From Halichoerus grypus (Eukaryota; Chordata; Mammalia; Carnivora; Phocidae), in assembly GCF_964656455.1 (NCBI RefSeq), contig NC_135712.1, forward strand, positions 72,669,239-72,733,238: DNA of 64,000 bases, read 5' to 3'. The notes beneath the pieces are model-generated. The model was not told the origin of the DNA and did not search any database. It was given only the letters and a program-made list of their open reading frames with translations. Of this stretch, positions 46,440 through 60,059 are shown piece by piece (position 1 is the first letter of the stretch; every line of letters starts with the position of its first letter). The translations under genes and the position numbers were made by a program.

Positions 46440-46600
46440 TGGAGTAATTTGGTGCAGTGGAAACTGCTGGGGACCCAGCACTGAGAGATGAGAGTTCTAG
46501 CCAGTCTATATTAATTAGCTATTTGACTTGAGGCAAGCACCACTGCCTCCTTGGGCCTCAGTTTCACCATCTGTCAAGGGGGACCCTGGGCTCTGGTTGG
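46440..46600 (+). repeat. MIR fragment
   Basis: TGACTTGAGGCAAGCACCAC and GGGCCTCAGTTTCACCATCT follow sense MIR. Confidence 0.7.
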
Positions 46601-49600
46601 TGTCTGGTGTCCTTCCCGGCCTGTCTCTGGACTCTCGAGCCCCCCCCACCCCCACACACCCCAGAAGTAGCAGAGAGGCCCATCGAGGGTCAGCCCGGGC
46701 CATGGCTGTGGGGGGGGGGTCGCTAGGCTTGGTGACCCATGAACCTCTCTTGAGCTGATCTCAGTGATGCCATATTGAACTCAGTCAGGCAAGTTTGGCC
46801 TTGCTCTCCCCTGGATCCAGGGTGATTCAGGGCCGGTAGCGTGGCTTCCCCACCAGCAAATGAGCTGCAAGACACCTTTCTTGGCAATGGGCTTAACCAG
46901 GGCTCCGGGAATGTCTGATTACTCATCTGTTTTGCAACGGCAGAAAACTCCCAGGGAGAAGGGGAGGCAGCTAGCGTGGCTTCCTTCCCGAATTAATGAC
47001 TTGAGCGTTAGGAATGACTAACCAGTTCAGCGCTGAGCAGAACTGGGTGGTCGAGTCCGGCTGGGGCGGCAGCAAAGCAGATAGGCTGGGTGTTGAGTGG
47101 GCTTTAGCCTCTCCTGCTCTCCACTTGAATGCCGGGGGTCTCCGTGCTCTCCTTTTAGGGGGGCAGAACTGGGGTCAGATATCCTGCCCAGAGCCAGTCT
47201 CCACCGTCTCCTAGAGTCTGTCTAGCTGGGCTGTGGTCCATGTAAGCTGATTGCAAAGTTCTCCAACCTCTGCTTCCATCCTGCAGAGGTAAAGCTAAAT
47301 GCTTATGGTGAAATCCAAGGCAGGATGGCTGAATGCATCATTTTGTATGCTATACTGTGTACCTAAGACGAAATTGTGAAATTAATCTGTTACTGGGAGA
47401 AGGCACGGGGTGGTGGGAGTCTTCTTTTTGCTACACTTCTAGGACAAGGGTCACAGATGGATGGCTCCCTGGTTTCTTTCCTTGCTTCTCGTCTCTGACA
47501 CACCATACTGCAGATTCTAGGATTCGGGGACTGGAGGGAGTCTTTCTCCTTTAAAGCAAAAGGTGTCCAGCTTCAGAGCCCACCCTCCCTCACTCTACCC
47601 CCTTTCTTTCTTCAAGGGTCGCCTTTCAGGCCCCGGTGGCCCAGCCCTCTGCTTTCCCTGTGTGGTGGCCGGGGGCAGGCCTGGACTGTCGCTGTGGGAC
47701 AGCATATGTCCCAGTAGGGCCTCCTGCCCTGGCCTCACCTCTGGGTATCATGTCCTGGGACGAGTGCCCCTCCTTTTCTCCTCGGCCAGCTTGAGCTCCC
47801 CTCCTCAACTCCCTGACTCCTTGGAGAAGAGGGGTCCTTTCCCGCTGGCTTCTCTTCTTTGGCTTCATTTTGAAACTGCTCTCCTGATGGGCACACAAGA
47901 TGTGCCAGCTCAGCCTGTGCCATTTGGAACTCAGGCCAGAGGAGATCTCTGAGCATCCTGTGCGTGTTGGGCCACCTACGTCCAGCAACATGGGCCGGGC
48001 CCCGTCTCCTCTGAGCTTCGTACTGGGACACTTGCCCTGGCCCTTCCACGGTCAATCGACTCATTGAGGGGTTCTCTGAGTTTTCCTTTCTTCCCAACAT
48101 ATTTCCTTTCCAGGGCTTCGTGGGCCAACATGCCCGCTGGAAGTTGAAAGGAGTCAACATTTAACCAGTGCTGTGCCCGGTGTAGATGCTCGATCGTTGA
48201 ATGAATGGATGGGGGGATGGTTCTTATCTTGGGCAATGTCACATTTCCTTCACCTTCAAAACCTTAAAATTGCCTTTTGCTACATCTGCCTGGACCAACC
48301 GTTCAGTCCTCGATCACTTTCTTGGGCACAACTCTGCCTCCCTTGGGGCAACGGCCGCCAAGTTCATCATGTCAGAGGGGCCCTGTTGCTAATAAGTTCA
48401 CCAAGTTTCCCAACCTGATTGAGAGGAGTTGGCTTTTGTGGAAATCACCTTCAGCTAAAATCCTTAATAATTTAGGATGAGCCACCCTACTTGGCCTTTT
48501 TCGAGGAATCTCCCCCACAAACTCACTTTATATGCTCAGAGTAGCCAGAGAGAACCTCCCCAAATGGAGGCACATGGCCGAAGTGCTCTCTGTGCCTCCT
48601 CCTCTGCTCAGTAGCTCTGGGCCTTGATTTCTGCCTCTCCCCCTCAGTAGTACTGGGGCCCTGCCCTGCCTTGGGCCTATGGGAGCTCAGACCCTGCTCC
48701 CCAGGGAAGGGGTCATGTCTAAGGATGAAGCACACACCAACATGTGTATTTCCTGAGACTAGAGAGGAAACCTAATGCATTGCCCCTTTGAAGATTAACA
48801 AACTATTTGACTAAAGAGATTTTTTTCTTTTTCTGTTCTCTACCTCGTTCCCTTTCTTTCGGGTGCCTTTCACACCAAGTCACTGAAATCACAGGGTATG
48901 GGAGGTATTTTTCTCTTTAGAAATCCTTTTTCAGGCAACTATGTCAAGAATGTTTTCATACTTGGGATTGGATGGGGAGGGAGGGGAAAAAAAAAAAGGC
49001 TTAATCCCCCCCAGATGGGTATTTCTCTGAAAAACAGACATGCAAATGTTGGGCTTGTCAAACCCTAAAATGTTTTCTTTATTCTTGAGAATTATGGCAG
49101 ACTGCCTGCTGAGCCTGGGAGATCGGACGAGGGAAGGAGGGAGCCCTGGTATGGAGCAAGCCAAGTGTGGGAAAGGGCGGGCAGTGGAGGCAGAAGCACG
49201 TGCCAGCTACGCGAAGACAAGGGACAGACACTCTACACCCTGCACATCAGACTATCCCTTCTGCCCCCGTCAGGTTCTGTTGGCTGGAAGCTCACCTTGC
49301 AGGATCTGGAGATGGGGATGTAGGGAAAAGCCAGGATGCTCACAAACATCCTCATGGTCGGTCTGCCTGTGGGAGGCCAGCCTGGGTCACCTGGGTGCTC
49401 CCACCGGGAGCTGATGCTCAGGCCTGCCAACCTGAGTGTAGCACAGAGACTTAGACAGCGATCATCATGCATGAGATGGCCACCGGAGGCTTTTCCTGAG
49501 CAATCTCTAGAATCTTTTCCACCAACAGACCTAGGGATGGGACAGGAGGCAGATTTAGCAAATGTTTCCTCTAGGCTACTAAATCATTGCAGAGCACTTC

Positions 49601-50098
49601 ACTGAGGCCTTGCTACCCCTAGGTGATGTGTTCACAGCTCTGTGGGAGAGAGAGACAAGCAAACATGCATGTTAGCACAAGGCAGCCTGGGCTGAATGCA
49701 CAGAGAGAGGTGCAAACCTTCCCTGCCCCCCACACCCCCAAATATGGTTATACCATTTATAGCAGGTGAGAAAATGGCTTGAAGATATTTTATTGCATCT
49801 GGAGCTCTAGAGAAGAAACATTCTAATTTCTTTAGGCTTTGGGTTCTCATTCCCGGGCCCTTTGCCTAATGGAAGTGTGGAAACAGGGCAGGAGGCAGCC
49901 TACTCTGCACGGTTGGGGGTGTTTGGATTGGGCCCAGGTCTCCCCAAGGCTACAGGAAGAACCATGGAATGGGCTGCTATCTGACCCAGCTCTCTGGGTG
50001 GTTTTGAGAATCACATGAAGTAATAGTTATGATTACAGTTTGTATATTATAAATCAGTAAATAACTAAAGAGTAGTGTTATTTCCTTGAGAATTACTG

Positions 50099-50296
50099 CC
50101 TTTTTTTTTTTTTAAGATTTTATTTATTTATTTGACAGAGACACAGTGAGAGAAGGAACACATGCAGAGGGAGTGGGAGAGGGAGAAGCAGGCTTCCTGT
50201 GGAGCAGGGAGCCCGATGCGGGGCTCCATCCCAGGACCCTGGGATCATGACCTGAGCGGAAGGTAGACGCTCAACGACGGAGCCACCCAGGCACCC
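50099..50296 (-). mobile_element. CAN-SINE with 12-bp TSD
   Basis: Antisense SINE. TGAGAATTACTG flanks it at 50087-50098 and 50297-50308. Confidence 0.95.
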
Positions 50297-50725
50297 TGAG
50301 AATTACTGACTTGAAAATCCTAATGATGTCTTCAATTTATGGAGCGACTCTTATGTTCCAGGCATTGTCCTGGGCATTGGCCCTGCTGGATCTGGAGGCT
50401 TGGAAAGGCTGAGCAGTCTTTCCTGGGTGCCACAGCTAACTAGTTAGTGAGTTGGGATCAGAGCTCAGTCCATCTGCCTGTGAAGTTCAGGCCCTTTCCA
50501 CGTAAGGCCGCCTTGGGGCCCCTGGGTCTTCTGTCTCCTGACTTTATTGGGTTTAGTTGCCCTTGGCAAAGTCGGCTGTTGTGCCAGCAGGACGTGGGGG
50601 TCCTAGGGACAGCCTCAGGGACAGGCAGGGTCTCCCCTCCTGACTCTAAGGACCATGACGGTCAACCCCAATTAACTGCATAAATGCCCCGAGCTCCTCT
50701 TTTCAGGAAGAGATGGAACAGTATC

Positions 50726-51223
50726 TGTGGTAGGTGGAAATGGTCCCTCAAAGATGTTCACAACCTAATCTCTGGAACCTGTGAATATATTATGTTCTAT
50801 GTCAAAGGGGAATTAAGGTTGCAGGTGGAATTAAGGTTATTAATCACCTGACCTTGAGAAGGGGAAATGGTCTTGGCTTTTCCGGGGGGGGGGGCAGTGT
50901 AATCAGAGGGGTCCTTTTAATGGGGAAGAGGGAAGTAAGGGAGTCTGTCAGAATGATGGGATGTGAGAAAAACTTGCCTGGCCACTGCTGGCTTCGAGGA
51001 TGGAGGAAGGGACCACAAGCCAAGGAATGCAGGCAACCTCTAGAAGCTGGAAAAAGCAAGAAAACAGATTCTTTCCTCGAGCTTCTAGAACAGCCTTGAT
51101 TTTAGCCCAGTGAGACCCATTTCAGACTTCTGAGCTCTGAGTGCTGTCAGAAAATACATTTGTGTTACTTTTAGGCACTAAGTTTTTGGTGTTTTATTAC
51201 AGCCCCCATAGGAAACTAATACA
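50726..51223 (+). mobile_element. MLT1-type MaLR LTR
   Basis: It starts TGTGGTAGGTGG and ends AACTAATACA. CTCTGGAACCTGTGAATATA, CAAGCCAAGGAATGCAGGCA and AATACATTTGTGTTACTTTT follow the MLT1 layout. It is more diverged than the LTR at 27474. Confidence 0.8.
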
Positions 51224-53037
51224 GCATCTTAGGGAGGAGAAGTCCTCAGGTGGGTTGAGTCTGTGCCTCGGACTTAGGGACAGACGTGGTAGAAGCAGAC
51301 ACAACTCTCTGGCTTTCCAGAGAAGCCCCGGTGCGGCCTCCAGGTGGAGGTGATCTGGCTGCACTTCACCTTGGGCCACCTCACGAACCTCTCCACTCCC
51401 TGTCCTGGGACTTTCTGCCGTGTAATACTGACATTCACCAATGTGTGGCCTGGAGCTGCATGGGACTGCCCTTGACCCGTAGTGGACAGGACCCTGGAGA
51501 TCAGTGCTCAGTGCTCAGGTGGGCAGTCCTGAGATGCTTTTCGCAAAGCTTTTTAGGAGCGCCCAAGGAATGGAGCACTCTCCCCTCCTCCTTGTCCTCC
51601 TCTCAGGAGGACCTCACTCCTGCTCCCTGGGGTCATCACCGGAATGAATACCTGGATGGCAACTTCTGTGTCCAGCCCTGCTTTGGGAGGAAACCGCTAA
51701 GACAAGATGCAGAAGAACAGCTGTTCATCTGGCATTTGCTCAGAAGTATGTCCCCCGCCCAGTGTCCCAGAGCTGGGAGGAGCTCATGTGGGCCAGGGGT
51801 GGCGGGTGGGAGGGCACCCCGGGACACGCGGAGAGCGGCCCAGCTGTAGGCGAGCCTGCCTGGGGTCTTGGCTGAGGATCTTTCCTGGTCTAGTTAGAGA
51901 CAGACAAAGTCTGGAGGGGTCATTTCTGGGCTCTTGGGGATACCACAGGCCCTGCTTGTTTGCTCACCCAAGTCCTTTAACTCTGGTGGGCTTCGCTCAG
52001 AACATACCCACTGTTCCTATCCTTCAGGACAGATGTTCTTGTGATGAAGTGAATGACATCATCAGCAAGCTGGCCTTAGAATGGGTGATTTGGGAGTGGC
52101 TGGGAAGCTGGGAGCCTCCTGGCCCCTCGGCTGGGCAGCTGTCCCCAGGGCTGGCTGAGCATGCCTTTGCGGTGGGCTCCTTCCCTGCCCCCACCCGAGG
52201 CGGCCTCCGTCATGCTGATAGGCCAAGCGACCTCTTGGATCTGAGGCTTTCCTACCAACCATGCCCAGAACAGATGGAAACCGATCTCCTGGGCATCTCC
52301 AGCTGATGCGGATTTCACAGCAGGCAGAAGAGGGGGGGAAGCAGACAACCCAGCCCCTTCCCACGGCCACTTGGGAGGCCACAGTGGCTGTTCAGCTGTC
52401 CACCCTCTCAACCTGTGAAAGAGGCGGGGCTTGAGATGGGGGATCCACTTCAGCGGCAGTGAGGCTGGCAGCTAGAAATTCAAAACATGCCAGTTCCTTA
52501 TGGCTTTTAACCAGAGCTCCAAGGAGACCCCTCACCTTGCCAGAGCCATTTCTTTCCAGCCTCACTGCACAGCACTGCCGCATAAAGGGCTAGACTGGTC
52601 TCTAGTCCCCCAGTGTCCCCTCTCCCTCCCCTATTTCCTGCCTTGTAGCCTCTGTTCTTTGCTCCCATCTGCACAAGCACATCCACGGTATCCCTCTAGA
52701 CCTGGCCCAGCTGCCACTTTCTCCAGGAAGCTGTCCCTTTCTGCCCCCAACCCCCATCTTAGCAGTAGTCTATCCCTCTTTCCCCGTTCGTCCCCAAGGG
52801 CTCCGTCTGCATCACTCAAATGAAACCAGTGACCTTATGTCTGGGATCACAATTGCTCCTGGTCATTTCTCTTATTGGACTGGGTCCTTTTCAGAGCAGG
52901 GCATGGCTCTTTTTTGGCTTCATAGTCCCCATGGAAGGTGCCTGGTAATGACTTATTTGGTCGGGTTGGTTTTGTTTTTATTTTTGCTGAGTGCATGTGA
53001 AATAGCTGATGTCAAAAGCTGCTTTTCCCAAAAACCC
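51224..53037. other. Intergenic region without recognisable genes
   Basis: Ordinary composition. A 187-codon frame at 51286-51849 and a 199-codon frame at 51707-52306 exist but match no family and have no supporting splice or start context. Confidence 0.5.
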
Positions 53038-53397
53038 TGTCTTAGTCCGCTTGGGCTGCTAGAACAAAACACCGTAGACCCAGTGGCTTAACCCATGAAC
53101 ATTTGTGCCTCACGGTAAGGCTGGGAAGTCCAAGATCAAGGTGCCAGCGTATGGGTGTCTGTTGGGAACCCTCCTCCCGGTCTGAAGGCTACTGCCGTCT
53201 TGTTGTGTCCTCACATGGCAGAGAGAGGTGTCTTTCTTATAAGGGCACTAATCCCACCATTGGGGGGGCTCCACCCTCATGACCTCATTGAAACCTAATT
53301 ACCTCTCAAAAACCCCACCCTCAAATACCATCACATTAGGGATTAGAGGTTCCACATATGAATTCGGGGTGGGGGTGACACAAACATTCAGTCCACA
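53038..53397 (-). mobile_element. MST-type MaLR LTR
   Basis: Antisense LTR. It begins TGTCTTAGTCCGCTTGGGCT and ends ATTCAGTCCACA; inside are TTGTGTCCTCACATGGCA and CCTCATGACCTCATTG. No internal sequence is joined to it. Confidence 0.85.
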
Positions 53398-53897
53398 GTC
53401 TATCTTGTAATCATAACAACCTCTGAAATAAATATTGAGAATTCTGTTCAAAACAACCCTCTTTGGGGTACGAGCTGTGTGACAAGCATGGGACTGGGAG
53501 CTAGCGGGAGGGAGGGATTCAGTGGTGGGGGAGACCCAGTCCTTGTGCTCCAGGAGCTTATAGTCACCCAGACAACCTGCATCTTGTCATCAGCACCAGG
53601 ATGGCCCGGGATGGGCAGGGGTCAGGGAGTGCCAGGGGCCGCAGGAGGGAGAAGAGGCATCCTTGGAGCGGGCATGCCAGCCCCGGCTGGCTCGGGGCGG
53701 GCTCTGTGACTGACTCTGGCTAGGTCCCGAATGGACTTGAAAATGTCGTCCTTCTTAGCTTCTTAGCCAAGTGAGAGCTAAGAAGCCTCTTCCTCCTGTT
53801 CGTTTGTTTATTGTCTTATTCAGGCCTTTATGATTTTACAAGTCCCCAAATACTTGAAGTTTTGTAATGTTTTTGGATGATGCACATGAGTATAGAA

Positions 53898-54058
53898 CTG
53901 TGCTGTCCAAATGGTAGCTACCAGACACATAGGGCTACTCAAATTTGTTTAAGATAATTAAATACAATGCAATTTAAAATGCAGTTTTTCCAGTCCCATC
54001 GTCCACATTTCATGTGCTTGGTACATGTAGTGAGTTGCTACCACACGGGACAGCACAG
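53898..54058. mobile_element. hAT-type MITE with 11-bp terminal inverted repeats
   Basis: CTGTGCTGTCC at 53898-53908 and its exact reverse complement GGACAGCACAG at 54048-54058 bound a non-coding AT-rich centre. ATAGAA-like duplications lie on both sides. Confidence 0.8.
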
Positions 54059-54193
54059 AATAGAACGGTTCCATTGTCCCTGAATGTTCCATTGGATAGC
54101 TTTGGTAGAGAAAGTTGCTTTTTAGCCACTAGTTTTTAGTGTTTTATTTTTAAAGCGTTAGCTACGTCTTGTCTTCTCTTTCTAACTTTCTTC

Positions 54194-54395
54194 CTTTTTT
54201 TTTTTTTTTAAGATTTTATTTATTTATTTGACAGAAAGAGCAAGAGAGCACAAGCAGGGGGAACAGTAGGAGGGTGAGGGAGAAGCAGGCTCCCCGCCAA
54301 GCAGGGAGCCCGATGCGGGGCTCGATCCCAGGACCCTGGGATCATGACCTGAGCCGAAGGCAGACGCTTAACGATCTGAGCCACCCAGGTGCCCC
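54194..54395 (-). mobile_element. CAN-SINE with 15-bp TSD
   Basis: Antisense SINE. TTTCTAACTTTCTTC flanks it at 54179-54193 and 54396-54410. Confidence 0.96.
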
Positions 54396-54450
54396 TTTCT
54401 AACTTTCTTCTTAAATGACCTCTCTCTTTGGTCTCTTCTCAGATACTTTT

Positions 54451-54659
54451 TTTTTTTTAAGATTTTATTTATTTTTATTTTGAGAGAGAGAGAAAGAACA
54501 AGCAGGGGGAGGGGCAGAGGGAGAGGGAGAGGGAGAGGGAGAGAGAGAATCTCCAGCAGGCTGTGTGCTGAATGCGGAGCCCGATGGGGGGCTCGATCTC
54601 CCGACTGGAGCCGAAATCCAGAATCAGCAGCTTCACCAGCTGAGCCACCCAGGTGCCCC
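54451..54659 (-). mobile_element. CAN-SINE with imperfect TSD
   Basis: Antisense SINE with an expanded GAGGGA tract near 54516-54545. Flanks read TCAGATACTTTT and TCAACTACTTTT. It lies about 55 bp from the previous SINE, in the same orientation. Confidence 0.9.
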
Positions 54660-54664
54660 TCAAC

Positions 54665-57600
54665 TACTTTTCTGAGGGACTCAAGTTGCTAGTGTGGATG
54701 CTAATTCCTTGCAGGTGCAGCCCCGTGTCCGCTGTTACTCATTTCACCAGCGCGAACAGCTTTGCTTTTCTGTGCCCAGTTTCCCCCTGGCCTGGTAATA
54801 CTGTTCCTCTTGCCCCTCAAGCCTCTGTCAGAACAAATGCAGAGGGCTTTAAGCTGGCCAGAAGAAAACGTAGCCAAGATCCCAAAGTAATAATGGTCTT
54901 TTTGTCCCCGGGGAGAGGCTCCCCTTGCTCAGGCTGGATCCCACTGACTGGCGCCTCCCCTCGGGTGGGGTTGCAAAGGAAGCCGGGTTGTCTGGGAGCC
55001 AGCTTTTCTTCATTTCGGCCGGAATGCTTTAAAACGCAGCCTCTATCCGATGAGTGGGAGAGAACATCAAGACAAACTTCATCTGAGTTATAAACATACT
55101 GTTACGATAGTCCATGTTATTGTGCTTTTCCTCCAGACGAGTGTAAATCCCTTTCACATTCACTACTATGTTTATACTTCTGACATCCCAGGAGCAATAA
55201 AAGGACATCTTTGGTGTGACAGCCAACGCATTTTCCACTGTACTTTGCGGCCTGCTGGGAGCCCATGCTTATGTGACGTCGCCGGGGACAGCGTGCAATG
55301 GCGCTCACTGCAGGGCATGAGCGGCCCACACGGACAGGTCTTCCAGGGCAGTCCCTGTGTACACAAGCCCCTGTGCCAAGGGACAGAGCTGGCAGACCAA
55401 CGAGGAAAACCTCAGTGGGTACCATCATTCACCAGTAACATCCCTCTGACTTTAGTGGCTCGCACACCTGGTCACTGGGTTAGTAGTGGGCCCAGAACGA
55501 GGGTAGAAACAGATTCTTGTCCTCCAGGCATAAAACCAGTTACCCAGAACTTAGTGAAGTGACTAGTTTTGCTGAAATAAAAACCTCAGTTTTGCACGGA
55601 GGTGATTCATTGGCGCATCCAACACCGACAAGCTTCCTGCTTCCCCTTGTGTCTTTAAATTCAGATGTTGGCTTAATAAGCATCCACCGAGCACCTCCTA
55701 CATGCTGGCGCTGGGCTCGGAGCTGAGAGGGATCCCGGGATAGGCAGTGAGTGCTGAGGGCCCCAGGAGCTCAGAGTCCACGATGGAGAGGCCACCTGCA
55801 GCCATCGACAAAGCAGACGTCCATCAGCCCTCTCGGTGGGGCCCCCCAGACCAGAGCCACCGGGGAAGAATACAGACTCGCCGAAGAACCGCCCGAGTCA
55901 GAGCGGGCAACGTGTCTTCAGAGCTTTGCTCTCCAGTGGGTTGGGCCAACCCTCTCACACAGTCCTGGCCCCAGGGCTCCCTCAGGGTTTGAGCAGCGTT
56001 TGACACACACGTGTGGGGAGGCCCGCTCCTGCTGTCCCAGAGTCCTGTGTCCCTCTGTCTCCTCGGCAGGGGCAGCAGGCAGCAACCGTTTCTCATGGCC
56101 TCAGTGAACGTCAGCCCCGGAGAAAGCTGCAGAGAGGGTTTAGTCCGATTTCTCTCCTGTGTGGAAACTGAGGCCCCCAGAAGGGAAGCGGCTCCTTTTG
56201 GGCCCCATGCAGCAGTGACGCAGTCCGTCTTGGAGAGCTTGGGGTTGGCATGACTGCCCTTAAGGGATCTGAAGGAACACAGAGCAGGGGCAGTACCCTG
56301 CTGCCTACGCCACATTCCCAGAGATAATCCGTCAAGGGAAGGAAGGAGAAAAACAACAGCGGACAAGCCATCTATTCTTGTCTGCGCCATTTTCCCACGT
56401 CAGGAGAGACTGTGCTGAAAAATTTAGGTTTCTCCTTTCATGTTTCCTTTCAGTGCACTCTCGACAGAACGCCTTTCTTTTCCCCCTTTTCTTTGGCAGG
56501 ATCCTGACCGAGGCTGTAGAAAAAGAACCTTTTAAGAACATACATATCTATCTATCGATATACATTCAGTCCCTGACAGTGACACGGAACTGTAGTGCCT
56601 CTTAATTACCCAGGAAGTGACAAGGTCAAGAGGTGTCTGAAAGCTGCCTTGGGCTTCTGCGCATTGATTTCTCCCCATTGTCGCCGCTTCCCCAGCCGGA
56701 GTGGGGGGCCACGGCGCCTGGGTTTTGTCCACTCTTTGGACTTCTTCCTTTCTTCCTTCCTCACTTTTTTTTTTTTTAATTTGAAAAGAAACTTCTGGCA
56801 CTTGGGGTATTGATTGAAAATTCATAAAAGCAGGACGCGTTTCGGGTTGGCTGACCAGTCATAATTGCTGCTTGCGCGCTTGAGGAGGTCAGCTTCTTGC
56901 AGAGACACCCGCCCCTGAGGCCCCCATTCTCTGGCTACTCTCCCACTTTCTTCCTATTTATCTTTGGGCTTTCCAGGGGAGAATGGCAAGGAAAGAAAAA
57001 TGTTCATGCGCACGCATCGTCACTGGCTATATTTACGATGAACACGTAAGTTGTGCTCTTTGCTTTTCATGCAGAGTTTAGGGGCAGCTAATTTTTTAAA
57101 GGAGGGGAGCTGAGGTTTTGAACCATGGTCACCAAGAAATGATATTATAATACAAAAATTGAAACGACGGTGTTTCTGAAAACTTTGGATTGAAGTTTTA
57201 GAAGTTCCTGGGAAGTGTTGTTGACTTGTATTTGGGGGATTAGGGAAGCCAGAGCCTTCTCTGGATAACTCAAGAGAAATTAGGAGTGTACAGAGACTTA
57301 CCTGCGTATTTTGATCTTCAGAAAAACCTGTGAAAAGGGATTATATTGCCAGAGCAGAGAAATGGTTAATTCTTGCTCTGGTAACAAGAGTTCTTCAAAA
57401 TGCTGCCATGTCCTACTGGATGTTAGACTTTTTTACTAAGAAAAGTCGGAGCCTACAGCATGCAGGTCTCCAAGCCTTCCTTTTCCTTGTCAGGGGAGCT
57501 TACTGTGTAAATACGACTCTGGAATCCTCCACGGCTCTCAGGAAGGAGTCAGGGGCATAGCATTTTTCTTTTCATCGTACAAATGACCCCTTGGAAAGTG

Positions 57601-60050
57601 AAGGCCCCGAGTCTAATGCTGTTAAACATAGAATCTATAGTGAGAGAAAGCTTATGTCCCTTCAGAGAAGTCTTGGATTTTCTTTCTAAACCTTCCTGCT
57701 TTTCATCAAGGTTTGAAACATACCTAGAAGAGATAAGCCAGTCCACTGGCTCTAACTTTTAAGGTATAAAGGACCGAGTGAGAGGCCAGAAGTCAAGGCA
57801 GAGTTTTAGTCTCACTTCACATGTGATCTTGTGCTATAGCCACGTTCTCTCTGCAGACCTTTGTTTCCTTATCTGAAAAATGAGCAGTTGGATTGGTTGA
57901 CCTGGGGCCCAAAGGTTCTGCTGGGACCCAAAGAGCAGAAACAAGAAATATATTGACATCTACTCTAGAATGCCAGTAAAAACTCATAAGGCTTCAGGTT
58001 AGGGACAGATTAAAATATATCTGGCTCTTTGTCATCTGTAAATATCGACTGCACAGGCCTTGGGATTCAGCCTGAATTAAATATGCCCAATGAGATCAGA
58101 AATACATCGTAGACAGAGAGACAAGACATAGAAGCTGCTGAATGACCACTGAACAGGTAAATATATTAACATGATGCAGACGCCCAGATATGAGATGTCT
58201 CATAGCTCTGGGAAATGCTGCTGGCCTGCTATACGTCTATCCATGCAAAAATTCATATATATCTCATGCATCCATCCATATGCATTCATCCACTGATGCA
58301 TCCATGCATGCCTGCATCCATCCACCCATCTATCCATCCATCCATCCATATATCCATTTATCCATTTATCCATCTACCCATCAACTCACCAGTCTGCCCA
58401 TCTGTCCCTCTCACTCACGCATACACTACATGAGACATGGGGATGAGCGCCATAACAAGGAGGCCTGGAAAAGTGTTGTGGGGCTTGGATGACGGGAGAC
58501 ACCCCTTCCAGCTGGAGACCTCAGAGGCGGCTTCATGGAGGAGTTGGCGCTTGAACTGAGTTTTGAAGGATGGGCAAAGTGTAAAGACAGCAGCATGTGA
58601 GCAAAGGCCCCGAGATAGGGAAGTACTGTGGTTGTCTGGGAACACAATGACTAGTCAAGAAAGAAGGTCACATAAGAAAGAAGATTGAAGAAACATTAAC
58701 TTTGGGAATCAAGGCAATTAAGGAGACTTTGGAACCAGCCAGTTTTACAGTAGAGGGAGTGGGAGAGAAGGAAGTGAAGAAGGCGAGAGGGGTGGGGAGC
58801 CCCTAGACATTAACTGGGCGAGTTCTGTTATGGGAAAGGGTGTGAATAAAATATGGAAAGGCAAAAGGAAACCCTGCATATTGCGTGAAGCTTTACAAGT
58901 GCCTCACGTTTGGTTTCTAAGAGTCCTACAAGTAACTCTTTATACAACTTTGAAAAGTCAAGGAGACTTTACGTTCCTAAGAGACTCATTAAGGACTGGG
59001 AGGTAGGAGGGTGTGAAAGGGATTGTACTGTTTTTGTGTGAGACAAGAGCCTTTCTACCTTCCTGCACCTGGCCCTCTTAGGCTATTTTTCTGGAACTGC
59101 AGAAATGGAAGGTCGAGTGGGAGTCCGCTGCTGTGCACTGAGCCAGACGGTTGCGCCCTGGGCACGGAGGACAAGAAGACGAGTGGACACCTGAGCTGGA
59201 ATCCGTCTCCGCTCCTCTTTAGGTGCATGACTCGGGAGAGTTGTGCAATCTCTTTCCAACGATATCATTAAAATGTTTATAGTAAGGATTGATTACAGTG
59301 AAATATGAGAAGAGAAACAAACCCTAAACTTTAAGCCCCCCAAACGTGCTGACTCACAAATTATCTCATTTTATCGCTGTAACCCACTGGGGGAGGAACT
59401 GGGTCCCCTATCTTGCAAATAAGAAACTGGAGACCAGAGAGTTTGAGTAATGTTCCCAAGATCATACAGCAAGTTAAGCGGTGGCAGAACGATGTTCCAA
59501 ACTCCACACACAAGTTCCTTAGCAATTTCTGTGCTTCAGTTATTGTAGAACTCTTGGAGACATGGCTTCCTGACTGCCCTGAGCTGTCAAATAATTAGCA
59601 TCTATCTCTGTAACCGCGTTTAAGTGGAAGAAGGATGGAAGGGTATGGAAGGGAGGCAGGGAGTGTTAGAGGAAAATAAAAAGGAGTGGAGACAGTTGGG
59701 AGGCAAATTGACATTCAAGTTCCCTAAATGGATTCTTCAAAAGTGGGGGAAGGAGAGTGGGGGCGGGAGGAAAGATGAGCCAGGCGGTGGGGATGACTAG
59801 GCCGCCGACCTCAGTGCCCTGCGGCTGCCCAGCACATACTCTGCCCCGGCTGGGGGACCTAGTAACCACAGTGGGAGGCAAAGCAAATAATGCTTTGTTG
59901 GTTTTGCTAAAAGAAAATAAGAGAAACACAATTTACTCCCTGAGGCCCATGTGCTGAGCCAGCTGCTTCTGGGGGCCCCCTTGCTGGGCTGTGGTCCTCT
60001 GCCCCTAAGATACCTTGGGCGTTCAAGTGAAGGAAATCCAGGCTTTTTAG
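54665..60050. other. Intergenic region without recognisable genes
   Basis: It holds repeat-poor, possibly regulatory stretches at about 55020-55260, 56520-57050 and 57940-58110. Also present are L2-like pieces at about 55670-55800 and 58500-58640, MIR-like pieces at 57790-57900 (sense) and 59390-59490 (antisense), and a CATC tract at 58258-58410. Nothing coding is recognised. Confidence 0.5.
58258..58410. repeat. Diverged (CATC)n tract
   Basis: Imperfect ATCC/CATC repeats with many variants (TGCATCCATG, ATCCATTTATCC). The open frames across it are artefacts of the repeat. Confidence 0.9.
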
Positions 60051-60059
60051 CGGTGGTGA

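Larger units (their letters stand above)
44150..50085. other. Intergenic region without recognisable genes
   Basis: It holds a MIR relic at 45500-45680 (antisense) and another at 46440-46600 (sense), a (CA)n run at 46111-46141, and an L1M-like fragment at about 46180-46400. G- and C-runs and short frames of no family are present. The remaining text is unassigned. Confidence 0.5.

Noticed and set aside
51286..52306. Two long overlapping frames (187 and 199 codons)
   Set aside because: No recognisable domain and no splice signals supporting a gene; such lengths occur by chance in 64 kb.
18908..54659. Recurrent near-identical blocks that might suggest a CRISPR array
   Set aside because: The copies are long, lie in both orientations, have A-rich tails and are flanked by target-site duplications, so they are retrotransposed SINEs.
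58215..58492. His/Pro/Ser-rich frame across the CATC repeat
   Set aside because: It is the translation of a tetranucleotide repeat.
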